From Antedon mediterranea (Eukaryota > Echinodermata > Crinoidea > Comatulida > Antedonidae), in assembly GCF_964355755.1 (NCBI RefSeq), contig NC_092679.1, positions 20,698,932 to 20,762,931 on the forward strand: DNA of 64,000 nucleotides. The letters run 5' to 3'. The notes under the pieces were generated by a model. It saw only the letters and a list, made by a program, of their open reading frames with translations, did no database searches and was not told the DNA's origin. Shown here in pieces: positions 1 to 12,200 of this stretch. A program made the translations under genes and the position numbers. The first letter of the stretch is position 1; every line of letters starts with the position of its first letter.

Positions 1-130
1 ACATCGACGCAATTTTCATCGACGCAATGTTCATCACATCATTACATCAATACTATATTCATCGACGCAATTTTCATCACATCGACGCAATTTTCATTGC
101 ATCATCGACGCGATTTTATCATCGCCTAAA
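1..130. repeat. Short tandem repeat, ~15-bp catcgacgcaatttt unit
   Basis: Imperfect repeats of a catcgacgcaattttcat-like unit, interrupted by short catcacatcattaca spacers, run from the window edge to about 130. The array is probably longer to the left. No coding potential is seen. Confidence 0.8.
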
Positions 131-469
131 CTGGCATTCCATACTAATTGCGTGTGATCTGATTGGTGTATTATAAATAAATTCATCGCGATGAATTTTT
201 CAGTAGATGTAATGAGACAGTTCAGTAGATGTAATGACAGTTAATTTAATTGTTCTGCTCTTTTTGTACAAATCTATACTACTTTATATTATGGATTTTG
301 TAGTACTGTTAAAATTATTAAATCTCTGGAAGTGTGTTTTACGAGTATGTCCGCAAATTTATGCGTTTACGGTTTTAAAATGTGAGTTTTAAATAGCGAA
401 CATGATCTTGTTAGGTGCACTACGCACGCAGTATTCCAAAATGTCTTACTAATTGGGAGAAAATCATAT

Positions 470-1905
470 TGTATCATATCATATTATATCCATTCTTTAA
501 ATTCATATTCTTTATCCAAAACTAAATTGGTATAGTAAAACACAGTGCTAGCAATTTATCATATTATTAAATGTTTCATATTCTTTATCATTGTGTTTTA
601 CTCTAATCAAATTGGTATAGTAAAACACAGTGCTGCTAAATTGCTATGTGAATGTCATTTATCATATTTTTAAATGTTTCCTATTCTTTATCATTGTGCT
701 TTACCATAACCAAATTGGTTATAGTAAAACACAGTGCTAAATTGCTATGTAAATGTTATTATCATATTATTAAATTCCTATTCTTTATCATTGTGTTTTA
801 CTCTAACCAAATTGGTTATAGTAAAACACAGTGATAAATTGCTATGTAAATGTAATTTATCATATTATTAAATGTTTCCTATTCTTTATCATTGTGTTTT
901 ACTCTAACCAAATTGGTTATAGTAAAACACAGTGATAAATTGCTATTTAAATGTAATTTATCATGTTATTAAATGTTTCCTATTCTTTATCGTTGAGTTT
1001 TACTCTAATCAAATTGGTTATAGTAAAACACAGTGCTAAATTGCTATGTAAATGTTATATATCATATTATTAAATGTTTCCTATTCTTTATCATTGTGTT
1101 TTACTCTAATCTGATTGGTTATAGTAAAACACAGTGCTAAATTGCTATGTGAATGTCATTTATCATGTTATTAAATGTTTCCTATTCTTTATCATTGTGC
1201 TTTACTCTAACCAAATTGGTTATAGTAAAACACAGTGCTAAATTGCTATGTAAATGTCATTTATCATGTTATTAAATGTTTCTTATTATTTATCATTGTG
1301 TTTTACTCTAACCAAATTGGTTATAGTAAAACACAGTGATAAATTGCTATGTAAATGTAATTTATCATGTTATTAAATGTTTCCTATTCTTTATCGTTGT
1401 GTTTTACTCTAATCAAATTGGTTATAGTAAAACACAGTGCTAAATTGCTATGTAAATGTTATATATCATATTATTAAATGTTTCCTATTCTTTATCATTG
1501 TGTTTTACTCTAATCTGATTGGTTATAGTAAAACACAGTGCTAAATTGCTATGTGAATGTCATTTATCATGTTATTAAATGTTTCCTATTCTTTATCATT
1601 GTGCTTTACTCTAACCAAATTGGTTATAGTAAAACACAGTGCTAAATTGCTAAATGTCATTTATCATGTTATTAAATGTTTCTTATTCTTTATCATTGTG
1701 TTTTACTCTAACCAAATTGGTTATAGTAAAACACAGTGCTAAATTGCTATGTAAATGTAATTTATCATATTATTAAATGTTTCCTATTCTTTATCATTGT
1801 GTTTTACTCTAACCAAATTGGTTATAATTTATTTAATTTCATTTCAAAAGACATTTACCTAAATTGCTATTTAATTATAGTAAAACACTGTGCTAAATTG
1901 CTATT
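470..1905. repeat. ~101-bp tandem satellite, about 13 units
   Basis: The motif agtaaaacacagtg recurs about every 101 bp (near 620, 723, 822, 922, 1024, 1125, 1226, 1327, 1428, 1529, 1630, 1728), with shorter diverged units at both ends. Each unit holds an inverted repeat: gtgttttactctaacc facing ggttatagtaaaacac around a short AATT-rich centre. Sequence variants (for example tctaatctgattgg at about 1108 and 1512) recur every four units, so the array has a ~404-bp higher-order period. Two 60-residue open frames inside it are by-products of the repeat. Confidence 0.92.
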
Positions 1906-2554
1906 GTATTAAGGACGAGTTCCGAGAAGATGTATTCAAAGCTACAACCAATCAGAACAGTGTTAATCAATATAGTCCATGGCTACAGCCAATCAGAAAC
2001 GTCCAAATCGCAATAACCCCTAGGCTAATAGAAATTATTGGTCCGAGTAGCCTTTTCAACCAGACGTTGCGAGGTTTAAAAAGTAAAACATGATTTACTC
2101 GCCAGTTTGGTATAGTTTATATACCTGATAGAGGGTAGGAAATCGACATTCGCGCGTGAGATTTTCATTTGTAATTCTGAATTTTTAGACCTTTTGAGCC
2201 AATAGAGGTTGTTTCATTGTACGTCAACTACATTCCCATAAATCAAAGTCTTTGTGGTTTGTTAGATTACATTATATCACGCTTTATTTAATGTTTTAAC
2301 CTGTTGTCAAAAATTGTGTTCGGATTCAGAGGTACACTTTCCACGCAAGGTTTCGACATCCTGTTTTCTGTTTTCAGCTGATCCAACGAGACTCCAAAAG
2401 GGAGACTCTTCAGCCTGGGTAAATTTTTTACTGCTTTCTAAATTCATTATATTTCGTTTCCCTATTACAGTAATATGTTGATTATACAATCAAGATTTAA
2501 TTATTTGTTGTTTGTTTTTTCAGTGAAACAGATTAGAAAAGAGCAAGAAAGAAA
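1906..2554 (+). promoter_or_regulatory. YPEL5 upstream region and 5' UTR
   Basis: Unique sequence follows the satellite. A polypyrimidine tract ending in an AG at 2522-2523 looks like a 3' splice site, so a non-coding 5' exon probably lies upstream; a possible donor follows cagcctgg near 2418. CCAAT-type boxes (accaatcag, agccaatcag) sit at about 1945 and 1987. No start site can be fixed from sequence alone. Confidence 0.4.
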
Positions 2555-2917
2555 ATGGGGAGGATTTTTCTTGACCATATTGGGGGATCCAGGTTGTTTT
2601 CCTGTGCAAATTGCGACACAATTTTAACAAACAGATCAGAATTAATATCTACTCGTTTCACGGGAGCAACAGGAAGAGCATTTCTTTTTAATAAAGTAGT
2701 GAATCTTGGCTTCAGCGAGGTACAAGATCGCGTCATGTTAACCGGACGTCACATGGTACGAGACGTATCATGTAAAAAATGTGAATCAAAGTTGGGATGG
2801 ATTTACGAATTTGCGACAGAAGAAAACCAGCGTTACAAAGAAGGACGAGTTATTCTCGAAAGGGCGTTAATAACGGAAAGTGAAGGCATGGAGGAACACT
2901 CAAATTCAGACAGTTAA
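2555..2917 (+). CDS. YPEL5: Yippee-like protein 5
   Basis: A 120-residue protein in one coding exon, near-identical in the core to vertebrate YPEL5. It begins [11 protein letters not shown], which fixes the start. It has the yippee zinc-binding fold: CANC (Cys17, Cys20) and CKKC (Cys73, Cys76) are the two CxxC pairs, with the conserved blocks [16 protein letters not shown] and [11 protein letters not shown] between them. The acidic, Ser-rich tail after residue 105 is the variable part. Family knowledge: yippee proteins are small zinc proteins, and YPEL5 is reported to associate with the CTLH/GID E3 ligase and to localise to centrosome and spindle. Length matches the family (about 121). The next gene starts 2.0 kb downstream on the same strand. 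Confidence 0.97.
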   Translation: MGRIFLDHIGGSRLFSCANCDTILTNRSELISTRFTGATGRAFLFNKVVNLGFSEVQDRVMLTGRHMVRDVSCKKCESKLGWIYEFATEENQRYKEGRVILERALITESEGMEEHSNSDS

Positions 2918-4135
2918 ATATTTCAGATATTAAATTTCCCAAAGACAATTTGCATTTCTTCAAACATATATGTCTTCTATTACCACAGCTCTGGTTTCCT
3001 GAAGAACATTGAATATTTAACTGTAAAAAATGGACAATTCTCAACTTTGTCTGTAAATTAAAATAACACATGAAAGTGGTCGAAAGGGGTAGCATTTGTG
3101 GTCAGACTTAAGCCCCATTGATACTTCCACAAATGTTGGTCCACAAAGTTTCACATTCAATGCATGTAGTGATTGTGCGTCGCAAAAATGACATGAATTG
3201 ATTGTAGAACAATCTGGATCAAAATGCATGCTAGTGTCAATGCGGAATTACACCAATTGTGGTATACAATATTTGAATTCTCTTATAGAATAACAGTAGA
3301 TGTAGTACATTACTTGCTTTTTGACATGGTAATTTGTTGTGTAAAGTGAAAGTTTAAATAATAGGAATTATTTTAATCTAAAAATTAATTTTATATTTTT
3401 CTTCTTAGGAGAGCTATTTTAATTTGTATTTAACTTGCAATTTAGTATTACTATTAGTTGGAATGTGATTTGTGAAAGGCTATAGAGATGGTTGAAGTTG
3501 GGAAACAAAATTTAGTTTTTGCCATAGCTTTTGTTTTAATTTTAAAATATACAGTTTAGAAGACATTTGAGTAATTATAAATTTGCCAAAGTTTGACCAT
3601 GGACGTATAAATTAATTATTATTATTAATCAATTTATAGGTCCAAGGTTTGACTGTCTCAAAAGAAATCTTTATCCGAGATTTTTCTTTACAATTATATT
3701 TGCTTTGATTTCTTGAAAATTACAATTTGTTCAAGCCAGTAGCTACATGGTGAGGATAGGGGTATCAAAGGTCAAACAAACATCTTTTTTCCCCGAGTGC
3801 CCTTTTCACCACCAGTGGACTGAAAGTGATGATAGTAAATATGCTTAGCTAATTACTCTAGTCTAGCTAATATTTGTGGATCCTGCTGTAAATATCCTTC
3901 CTAAGGGATTGTTATGTAATTTAATTATGCCTTAAATTAAAAGCAGTTATTTCTATCATGATGTAATGCACAAAAATGTATTTAATATTGAATAGAACTT
4001 TTGTCTAAAAGAAACTGACATGGAATGGTCTGTGATGTTTTTCTAAAGTAGGCATTTTAGTTTTCACGTAATGTACTAATTATAATTCATTGTACAATAC
4101 AATTTTCTTGAATAAATAGTTACATAGTCTGTGCA
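2918..4135 (+). other. YPEL5 3' UTR with polyadenylation signal
   Basis: AT-rich non-coding sequence follows the stop. The first strong AATAAA with T-rich sequence after it is at 4111-4116, giving a 3' UTR of about 1.2 kb. The extent is inferred; there is no transcript evidence here. Confidence 0.5.
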
Positions 4136-4916
4136 AAAATTGCCTTATTTGTTGTGTATATCGTTTTAAAAAATTCGTTTGTAAAAAGTCTAATTAGGGG
4201 TGGCATTATTATCTGTGTTACCTTGTTTTAAATGTATTTCGATTTTAAAGGCTAAAGAATGAATGAATGAAAATGCTAATTTTCAACCCGGAGCTCCCCT
4301 TTAAAAAAATACTCTGATTGTAATTACCAAATTACGACTGGACTGTAATCATAGAAGACTAATGATGATAGCCTGCCCTCTATATAATATTTATCTCGGT
4401 ACTTTTTTTCGCTAGGCCTAGCTAGCTGCAGTTGGTAAGCTAGAATTTCTCATATACTTCTGTTTTATATATTGACGATCACGACAAAACAAATGGTAAA
4501 TGTGGTTTACTGTTCAAGTATACGATAACGTTGATTGTTAATATTATATGATTATGTAATCACTTATATTTACAAATTTGTAGTATAGATAATTATGCGG
4601 ACGAAGGCCATCTCGGTCGTCAGCGGCGTTTGCCTCACTCTTTCGGGTGTCATCCAAGCTGCACGGCTTGTTTGTGCAGGCCTAGGAAAAATACCTTTCA
4701 ATCATCTTCATATCAAATGACGTTTTTAAAAGGTGGTTTTCATTAAGAATTATCATTACCCATAAACAATCTTACTTATTCTTTTTTTAAACATTTATTT
4801 ATTTTTTCTATTTTTTTTCAACAATATTTTACTAATAGTAAATAATACGAGCATGATCCATTCCGGGCATTAGGCCTATAAAAAGTTATTATTTTTCAGA
4901 ATTCTAAGTCAACATT
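4136..4916. other. YPEL5-AP4B1 spacer and AP4B1 5' region
   Basis: Mostly AT-rich. A short GC-richer island at about 4595-4690 (cggacgaaggccatctcgg...) may be the AP4B1 promoter or first non-coding exon. A splice acceptor (tatttttcag) ends at 4899 and begins the exon that holds the AP4B1 start codon. TAGGCCTA octamers recur here. Confidence 0.4.
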
Positions 4917-7900
4917 ATGACGTTTCCACTAGGCGTAGACATTATATCTAAAGATGACCTGCACAAATACAAGTAAGTTTTTTATTTTATTCATTTTTAA
5001 AATTAACTTTCATTCAATAGAGTAGGCCTACTAATAATTGATAGGCTTATCCTTTTTATATAACATAATAAACATACTGTAATAAATGTTTTTAAATTAT
5101 ATTTTTCTTTCGAATTTAGTGAACTTCTCAATGATCCGGAGGTGATAGCAGATCCTAACCAACTGCAGCAGTTACTTCAAAACTTGTTGATGAAGATGAC
5201 CTCTGGGATGGACGTTTCACAAGTGTTTATTAGTGTCATCAAGGTGATCTTGTACCCATTTATACTCCTGTGTTGTGTGGGAATTTCCCAGTTGCCATCA
5301 AACCTTATGATGGAATGGTGATGTTTCTAATGAGAACTTGAAACCATTTACACTCCTGAATTAGTGAATAAGACAAGCAATGTATGGTCAAAAAGTCACC
5401 TAAAACACACACGCTTATGGCTTATAATGCAGGTGTCATATGTGTCACAGAATTTGGCCATGAATCTGGATATTATAGATGCAGTACTGAGAATCAGCAA
5501 GAGTATTTTTTGTTAACTTCTTGTTTATGCATATCCATTATTAGTTTTGGCTTTGATATTAGTAAAAAGATAAATATTTTGGCACATTGGCATTTCATAC
5601 GTAAACTAATTGAGCTTGTAAACATCGAAAAGCCTCGAAATAACTACAGACTTAGGGCAAGTCTAATCCATTATATATTTTCAGGTCTGTGGAAGTTCCA
5701 ATATGGTCATCAAAAAACTAGCCTATCTCTACCTAAGCCATTACGCTGAGGAGAAATCAGACCTAGCCCTGTTGGTGGTGAACACTTTACTGCGAGACTG
5801 CAAACATCCGAATCCAATGATAAGAGGCTTAGCTTTAAGGACATTTTCCTCTATAAGGTAAAATAAGGCAATCTAACAACAGGACGTTGAGATCTGGAGA
5901 TCAAAGGTTTTATCTGTGGCTGCGACACGATCAGCTCCACGTCCCTTAACAGACACTGCGCACTACAGAGACTACCTACATTATACAGTATTTTTGTTAT
6001 TTATCGCAGCCAGACATAAGATCAAAGGACTGTTATAAGTTCCTATCATGACTTGGCGAGCTTAGTGTCCTGTTAAATTGCCTTGGAAAAACTGTTTTTA
6101 AATTAACCAATATGGTGGCACAATTGTTTTCCTTTTTACCTTGTATTAAAATTACATATGAATAACTCTTTCAATGTTTGTTTTTTTAGCGTGGTAGAAT
6201 TCCTGGAGTACTCCATGCAACCATGTTTGGATGGTCTCACCGATAAAAGCGCTTACGTACGGCGAGTCGCTGTTAACACTTGTGTTAAGCTACACAGACA
6301 GCACCCACAATTCACCCAAGGTATCTATCTCAGTGCCTGCAATAACATTAGTCAGTCAGTAGTATGTCCTGAAAAAAAAATTTTGTTGTATGTTTTTTCT
6401 AGTAATTAATAAGACAATAGCCTAGAGGAAAAGGTCAAGAAACTACCCTGCTTCAATTTTTTTAACTTTTTATTTTTTTTCAGATAACGGTATAGTTGAT
6501 ACGTTATACGCTATGATACGCGATAAGGATTCCATTGTGGTTATCAATTGCCTTATGGGATTGGAAGAAATATTGAGAATGGAAGGAGGAATAGTCATCA
6601 ATAAGAAAATTGCTTATTTCTTACTAAACAGGTTGGTGTAATATTTTCTACTAAAAGAAGAAGAAAATAAAAAAAACACTTACAGACAGACCTCTTTTTC
6701 AAGCTTTCCCTCCAATTTTCTGAAGCTCTATCTGCAATATCAAACTAGTGTGATGTGCCCAAATATGGTAGTAATATGCCCAAATATGGTAGTGATATGA
6801 CATCATGATGTCCATATATACACTACCATATTTGGGCACAATTTTATCACATAAAGTTTGATAGTGTAGACAGAGTCTAACATCCTGCCTGTGTGAAGCA
6901 ATACAGCATTAATACTAAATACAGATAGATAACATTTAAAACATTAACTTTATTAGGTTGAAAGAGTTCTCGGAATGGGGTCAAAGCCTCTTATTTAACC
7001 TTCTCCTGAAATACAAAGTGGAAAATGAAGATGAAATCATAGATATTTTAGTAAGTATTTAGTTTTATATATTTGTTGACCTAAATATGCAGTTTTCATC
7101 TAGTTTTGTTCTTTGGCATTATCTGGTATTAACTCTATCCAAAGTTCACAATTTCTTGATAACTCTTTTCAATGCTGGCATTGTTTTACCCTTTTTTAAT
7201 ATCTGCCTTCTCATTTTGTCCTCTGACGGCGCCATTTTTTCACTCCTTATTCTCTGTTTTTCCACTAATATTTTTCAGAATCTGAGTGACTCATACTTAA
7301 AACATCCCAATTCTGCAGTCAGTCTGGCAGCGGTTAACCTGATGCTACAAATGACCTCTGACCTGCATCTCAGAGAAGATGTCTACAAGAGAGTAAGAGG
7401 TACAAATGTCTTTATTCCAAATTAGGAGCTTTTGATTTGCGATGTTAAGCTCGGTCTACACTATCAAAAAGGTGTGATGTGCCCAAATATGGTAGTGATA
7501 TGACATCATCATGTCCATATATGGGCACACCACATTTGTTACATAAAATTTGATAGTGTAGACAGAGCTTTAGGGATCTAGAAACTTTTTAAGTTAATTT
7601 ATTGGAAATGCTTCCTCACTCACAATTCCTTGACACAGTTATGGAATATGGTCATAGGTCAATATGGTCATAGGTCATTGCAAATCGAAAGCTCTCTTGT
7701 AAACAAATATGACAGTGACCTTAATTCAGATTTTTGATTTTATATTATTATTTTGTTTATTCCAGGTCCACTGTTAAATGTATTAACAAATGGTAGTTCG
7801 CATGAGCTGGTTTTTGCTGCCCTCTGTCACATTCAGTGGATTCTGACATTTTCTCCAAAACTTTTTACGAAACACTACAAAAAGTTCTATTGTAGGTTAG

Positions 7901-10900
7901 CATTGCTCTTGCTTGTTACCTGATATAATTAGACTAAAAAAAACGTTTTGGCTTACCAATACCAAGTTGACATTCATAAAAATGTATCAAAAAGTAAATT
8001 TGTTTTAATTGTTTGTTTCACTCAGACTGTGGAGTAGCTTTGCGTCAGGGTGTTGAGTAATTGGTCAGATTTTTGCCCTACATTGAGAATACTTACTTAA
8101 TTTTTGGGTGGTACTCGAACCCATGACCTTATAAATAAACTATTTAATAATTACAAATTTTCAGATACCAAGAACCAGAGTATATAAAAACTAAGAAGTT
8201 AGATCTACTAAGAAGTCTTGTCACACCTGATAATCTTCAAGATATCGTTGATGAAATAAGGTACATTATGGTACATGTATCATGTATGGTGATATTTGAA
8301 ACATAGGCATGTGTGGAGTGGGGTTCCAGCTTACCCGGACCGTCCCCTCCCGCATCCTAAATGTTTAAAATTACAATGAAAAAGATATAGCATACAAATT
8401 AAAAGACAGTTGTTAGTTAATTTTAAAATATTTAAAGCATAAACCTGTATATGTTTTCAGCGTTTATTGTAATGATATGTCAACAACATTCGCCACATGT
8501 GCTGTTCAGACTATTGGCAAAATAGCTAAGGAGAAACCATTGTTTACAAACCTCTGTATTACCTGCCTACTGAGCATGCTCAAATTACAACTTGGTCATG
8601 TGGTATCAGAGGTACTAACAGCCTTTCAAGGTGAGTGAGAACAAGTAATGCCTGACTGCTCACAAGCAAAGATGATTGTCCATTTGCAGCTGCTCCAATA
8701 GGGAATCAGCATTGTCAATTCTAAAGGCCAATTTACACAGACGAATGGTAACAGAATTAAAAATATAGAATCTATGTTATTCCTTAAGACCATTTACACA
8801 AAACGTGAAGCGGACGGGTGATTTCTGCTCAGGATAGATAGAGATTCTATGTGGGACAAGCTACGTGGTTAATGCTTACCATTACTACTCGTGTAAATTT
8901 GCCTTAAACATTATACAAGGAATAAAATTAAGACCTAAAGAGAAATATAGATATTTTTTTAACCTTGTTGTACACCACATAAAACTTAAGCAACTCACTC
9001 TTTTAGTTTTCAGTAATTGGATTCAAATCTTATCTTAATTTCATAGATTTGTTAAGTTACAAGGCAAATGGTAAATATGTGGACACAGTAATGGAACATC
9101 TACCAGACTGTGCTTCTAGTGTGTCCGATGATAAGGGCAAAACCGCCCTCTTGTGGCTGGTTGGACACTACGGCCAGGTATGCACTTTGATTGTGGTACT
9201 TAAAACACTTCGAAATATACACTTGGAAAAATCAGGAGACTTTACAAAAGCGTGGCAAAACAATAGATGGCGCTGTTTAAAAATCTCGGGCATTAACATT
9301 ATTGGGTAAACAATGCCAAATGTGGCATATGGGAATGTGCAAAAAGGGACCCAAGCTAAATGGTACATTTATGCACTAGGGGGTCTGAATATACATTTGA
9401 ATGACCAGCCTAAGCCAGCTTGCAAATTTTTGTACTACTATATAATAATATGCATTTCCGTAAATCCAATGATCATTGTTTTATTCTTTTCATACAGAAA
9501 TTGCCCGATGCACCATACTTACTTGAAGACTATATAGATGACTATGAACAAGAGAGGTCGGCAGAGGTCAAAATAGCTCTTCTTACATCGACTACTAAAC
9601 TGTTTTTCTTTAGGCCTGCAGAATGTCAGTCGATGCTGGGGAAGCTGCTGGATAGTGCAATAGGTGTGAGAATATATTCTTTGTAAATACAGTATCTAAA
9701 GAAGAAAATAAAACATACTAATTACACATTGTAGATATTTATTCATAATAAAGATAATGAATGTGTAAATGATTTTTAAAATTAAAATTTCAGCAACGGA
9801 AAATGATATTGAAGTAAAAGAAAAAGCTGTGATGTATTACATGTTACTACAAGCAGATGTCCACAAGGTAAAACTACAATTTTATTGTGCGGTTCTGTTC
9901 TGTATTTCACTTTTCTGCTATTTAAAACATTCAAGACATTTTTCCCCAGCGCAAGGGTATAGAGTTGTTGATTGTTGATTGTTTTTTTTTTTTTTTTTTT
10001 TATCTAAAGGCTAAACAAGTTATTTGCGCGTCTATGCAACCAATTCCAGAGAACTCGCATTTGTCAACGAACCAATCACAGCCAAAGGGAAAGTTCAACA
10101 CACTATCACTGCTTCTAGGTAATATTTATTTACATCTTAAGTTACTTAAGGCATGTGATGGAAAGAATCTTTTCTAGTCGTCTCTGGATTTAAATAAAGT
10201 TTTGAAATATTATTTCTGTTTAACTTAGGAAAGGATAGTTTTAAAACAACTAGCAAAACCAAGAAATTTTCAACAGAAATTGGTGAAAAAGACTCACGAG
10301 AAGACGTCGTTGGAGAAACTCTTGTTGACAACACATCCATCGACAAAGATGAACTGGATAGTCCTGGTGAAGCAGTTGAAGGAACTCTGGTTGATTTAGA
10401 TATTTTCTCAGATCCCCAAAATGCAGGTGCTGTAGTCAACACTGAAACTGTGATATCAAAGTATATAAAAGATGTGGCCATGACACCAAACGAATTTGAA
10501 GAAAAATGGAACCAATGGGATACTAGGTTCGTTATTTGATTGTGTCCAAATCTTGTCACAGTCCAGGAGCATCATGAATACAAAACTAAACACAACCATT
10601 AGATTAAAACATAGTTAGATAGTATCTGTTAGCATTATGGTAGAAAAGTGTTTGGTGCCACTGCTCTTGTGGCTGCCGTGGATAGTGTAATATACCAACA
10701 GTTTGGACTTTTTATTACTTTTACCTCAATAATTTAATTTCGTAAGCTCTGTCTACACTATCAAAGTAGTTTTACAAAAAAGTGTGATGTGCACAAATAT
10801 GGTAGTGATATGACATCATAGTTTAGTGATAAGGGTAAGGATGTGTGGCGCAGTGTGTTGGACGTTAGACTACTGGTCGCAAGATCGCGGTTCGAATCCA

Positions 10901-11945
10901 ACTCTGCCGCATTGCTTGTATCCTTAGGCAAGATACTTTACTTACGTTTGCCTCTCTCCACCCAGGTGTATAAATGGGTACCTGGCTAGATCATTATGGG
11001 AGTATGTTTCCATACGTGTTTGATGCAAAAAATGACCGGGGTAATAATGTTCAGCGCTTAGAGGTTTCACAACATTAAGAGCTATATAAATCCAGAATAT
11101 TATATTATATTATTATTATATAGACACATCACAGTTTTTTGTCACATAAATTTTGACAGTACTTGTAGACAAAGCTTTAGTTTAATAGGTAATTTATTTT
11201 CCTCACTTGTTTTATTATTAAACTTACTTGTGTTTGTAGGGTGGATGTGGAGATGCCTCTACTTGAATGTCCGTCAACCTCTTCAATTCTAGAAGCTTTA
11301 TCTGCCAATTTCATCAAGACATTAGCCACATCAGATGAAGATACAAAGCCATGGAAAGCATTCTGTTTTGCTCAGGTATAAAGCTCTGTCTACACTATCA
11401 AACTTTATGTGACAAAAAATGTGATGTGCCCATATATGGACATGATGATGTCATATCACTACCATATTTGGTCACATCATGATTAACAGTAGAACTCTTC
11501 CTTTGGGACACAAATATTTAGGGGAAATCAAGAATTTGTAATCTAACAACAGGAAACTGTGCTTGCCTTACAAAGATAGGAACTTGTAACAGTCATTTGA
11601 TCTTATGTCTGGCTGCAACAAATACCAACAGTACTGTAGTATGTACATATTCCTTGTGGCGCAAGGTGTCTGTTAATGGGCGTGGAACTGATCATGTCGC
11701 AGCCACAGATAAACCCTTTGATTTTGGAGCTAAGCATCCTGTTAGATTACCTTGGGTTTACTATAATATGTATAAAAAAATGTGGTTTTTTTTGTACATT
11801 TCAGGAGTCGTCTGGTTGTGTTTACCTTGTGGAACTTCACTACCATCAAGATAATGAGATGATAGCCTACAAGATAAAGTGTCAAGAAAAACATAACACT
11901 GAAATTGAAACATTAGTAACAATTTTAAAGACTTGCTTTACATGA
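4917..11945 (+). CDS. AP4B1: AP-4 adaptor complex subunit beta
   Basis: Seventeen coding exons: 4917-4972, 5120-5243, 5685-5857, 6190-6320, 6484-6631, 6957-7050, 7279-7399, 7766-7895, 8165-8260, 8461-8630, 9047-9177, 9498-9663, 9794-9867, 10010-10118, 10229-10526, 11240-11375, 11805-11945. All have GT-AG ends and compatible phases; they sum to 2,298 nt, 765 residues plus stop. The N-terminal two-thirds is an adaptin-type helical solenoid ([32 protein letters not shown]). A less conserved acidic hinge fills exon 15, and the last two exons form a beta-adaptin appendage-like domain. AP-4 is the clathrin-independent trans-Golgi coat that sorts cargo such as ATG9. Absence of a clathrin-box-rich hinge and overall similarity favour AP-4 over AP-1/2 beta. 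Human AP4B1 is 739 residues. The start is the first ATG after the 3' splice site. Confidence 0.93.
5540..5670 (+). repeat. Dispersed repeat in AP4B1 intron 2, also at 18540
   Basis: The tract around tattagtaaaaagataaatattttggcaca...cagacttagggcaagt matches 18540-18665 over about 125 bp with scattered changes. The flanking tct-atgatacaggcgtcacatatg words also occur near both. The family is unidentified. Confidence 0.6.
5865..6084 (+). repeat. MITE family B copy 1 (~220 bp)
   Basis: Terminal inverted repeats: aaggcaatctaacaacaggac on the left and gtcctgttaaattgcctt on the right. The internal tract atcaaaggttttatctgtggctgcga is shared with copies at 11540 and 12649. The left end lies only 7 bp past the exon 3 donor of AP4B1. 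Confidence 0.85.
6723..6879 (+). repeat. MITE family A copy 1
   Basis: Degraded left end (gctctatctgcaatatcaaac) and clear right end (tttgatagtgtagacagag). The core cccaaatatggtagt is internally duplicated. In AP4B1 intron 5. Confidence 0.8.
7446..7573 (+). repeat. MITE family A copy 2
   Basis: Complete, ~127 bp, from aagctcggtctacactatc to gatagtgtagacagagctt. In AP4B1 intron 7. Confidence 0.88.
8724..8908. repeat. Inverted-repeat MITE, family C
   Basis: aggccaatttacacagacg on the left faces actcgtgtaaatttgcctt on the right, with further complementarity inside (aatggtaa / ttaccatt). About 185 bp, in AP4B1 intron 10. Only one copy is seen in this window. Confidence 0.7.
10744..11180 (+). 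repeat. MITE family A copy 3, split by a SINE
   Basis: The left half (taagctctgtctacactatc to gatatgacatcata, about 10744-10832) and right half (gacacatcacag to gtagacaaagcttta, about 11121-11180) are one element. They are separated by the tRNA-headed SINE at about 10833-11110. Confidence 0.85.
10833..11110 (+). mobile_element. tRNA-derived SINE
   Basis: The head ggatgtgtggcgcagtgtgt...cgcggttcgaatccaactct has pol III A- and B-box-like words (tggcgcagtg, ggttcgaatcc). The body holds the invertebrate SINE words cctctctccacccaggtgta and taaatgggtacctggct, and the tail is TTATATTA-rich. It is nested in a family A MITE in AP4B1 intron 15. I cannot assign a named family from memory with certainty. 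Confidence 0.8.
11380..11495 (+). repeat. MITE family A copy 4, right end lost
   Basis: The left terminal repeat aaagctctgtctacactatc starts about 4 bp after the AP4B1 exon 16 donor. The element ends around ggtcacatcatgatt without a matching right end. Confidence 0.82.
11540..11755 (-). repeat. MITE family B copy 2, reverse orientation
   Basis: Begins atctaacaacagga and ends tcctgttagattacctt; the interior is the reverse complement of copies 1 and 3. It lies in the last AP4B1 intron, just before the acceptor of the final exon. Confidence 0.85.
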
Positions 11946-12200
11946 CGTCACTATTGCCAACATAGTTACAAATATTCTGTCCCATTAATAGGGTTTGGCT
12001 GTAGTGTGTCTCCTTGTTCGTTTCATAAGAGTGTACCCTGAATAGGGGCTGGCTGTAGTGTTAAAACATACACTTTAGTTTATTTCACTGGAAAGTGTCC
12101 CCATAATAGTGTCCTGTAATAGAAGATTGAAAATATTTAAATTTATTTATGTCATAAAACAACTGAAAAATAAAGTATATGCCTGAAACAAATTATTGAA
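11946..12200 (+). other. AP4B1 3' UTR with polyadenylation signal
   Basis: Non-coding tail after the TGA. AATAAA at 12169-12174 followed by T-rich sequence is the likely 3' end. It contains one copy of a degenerate repeat with 'cccattaatagggtttggctg', also seen near 29070, 30130, 37400, 44530 and 58865. Confidence 0.5.

Noticed and set aside
470-1905. CRISPR array
   Set aside because: The repeats are contiguous ~101-bp satellite units in a eukaryotic genome, with no unique spacers and no cas genes.
5384-5749. 121-codon open frame as a separate gene
   Set aside because: It lies in AP4B1 intron 2 and overlaps a dispersed repeat; its end merely runs into exon 3 in the wrong frame.
10843-10915. 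Functional tRNA gene
   Set aside because: No proper acceptor stem; it is continuous with a SINE body and tail.
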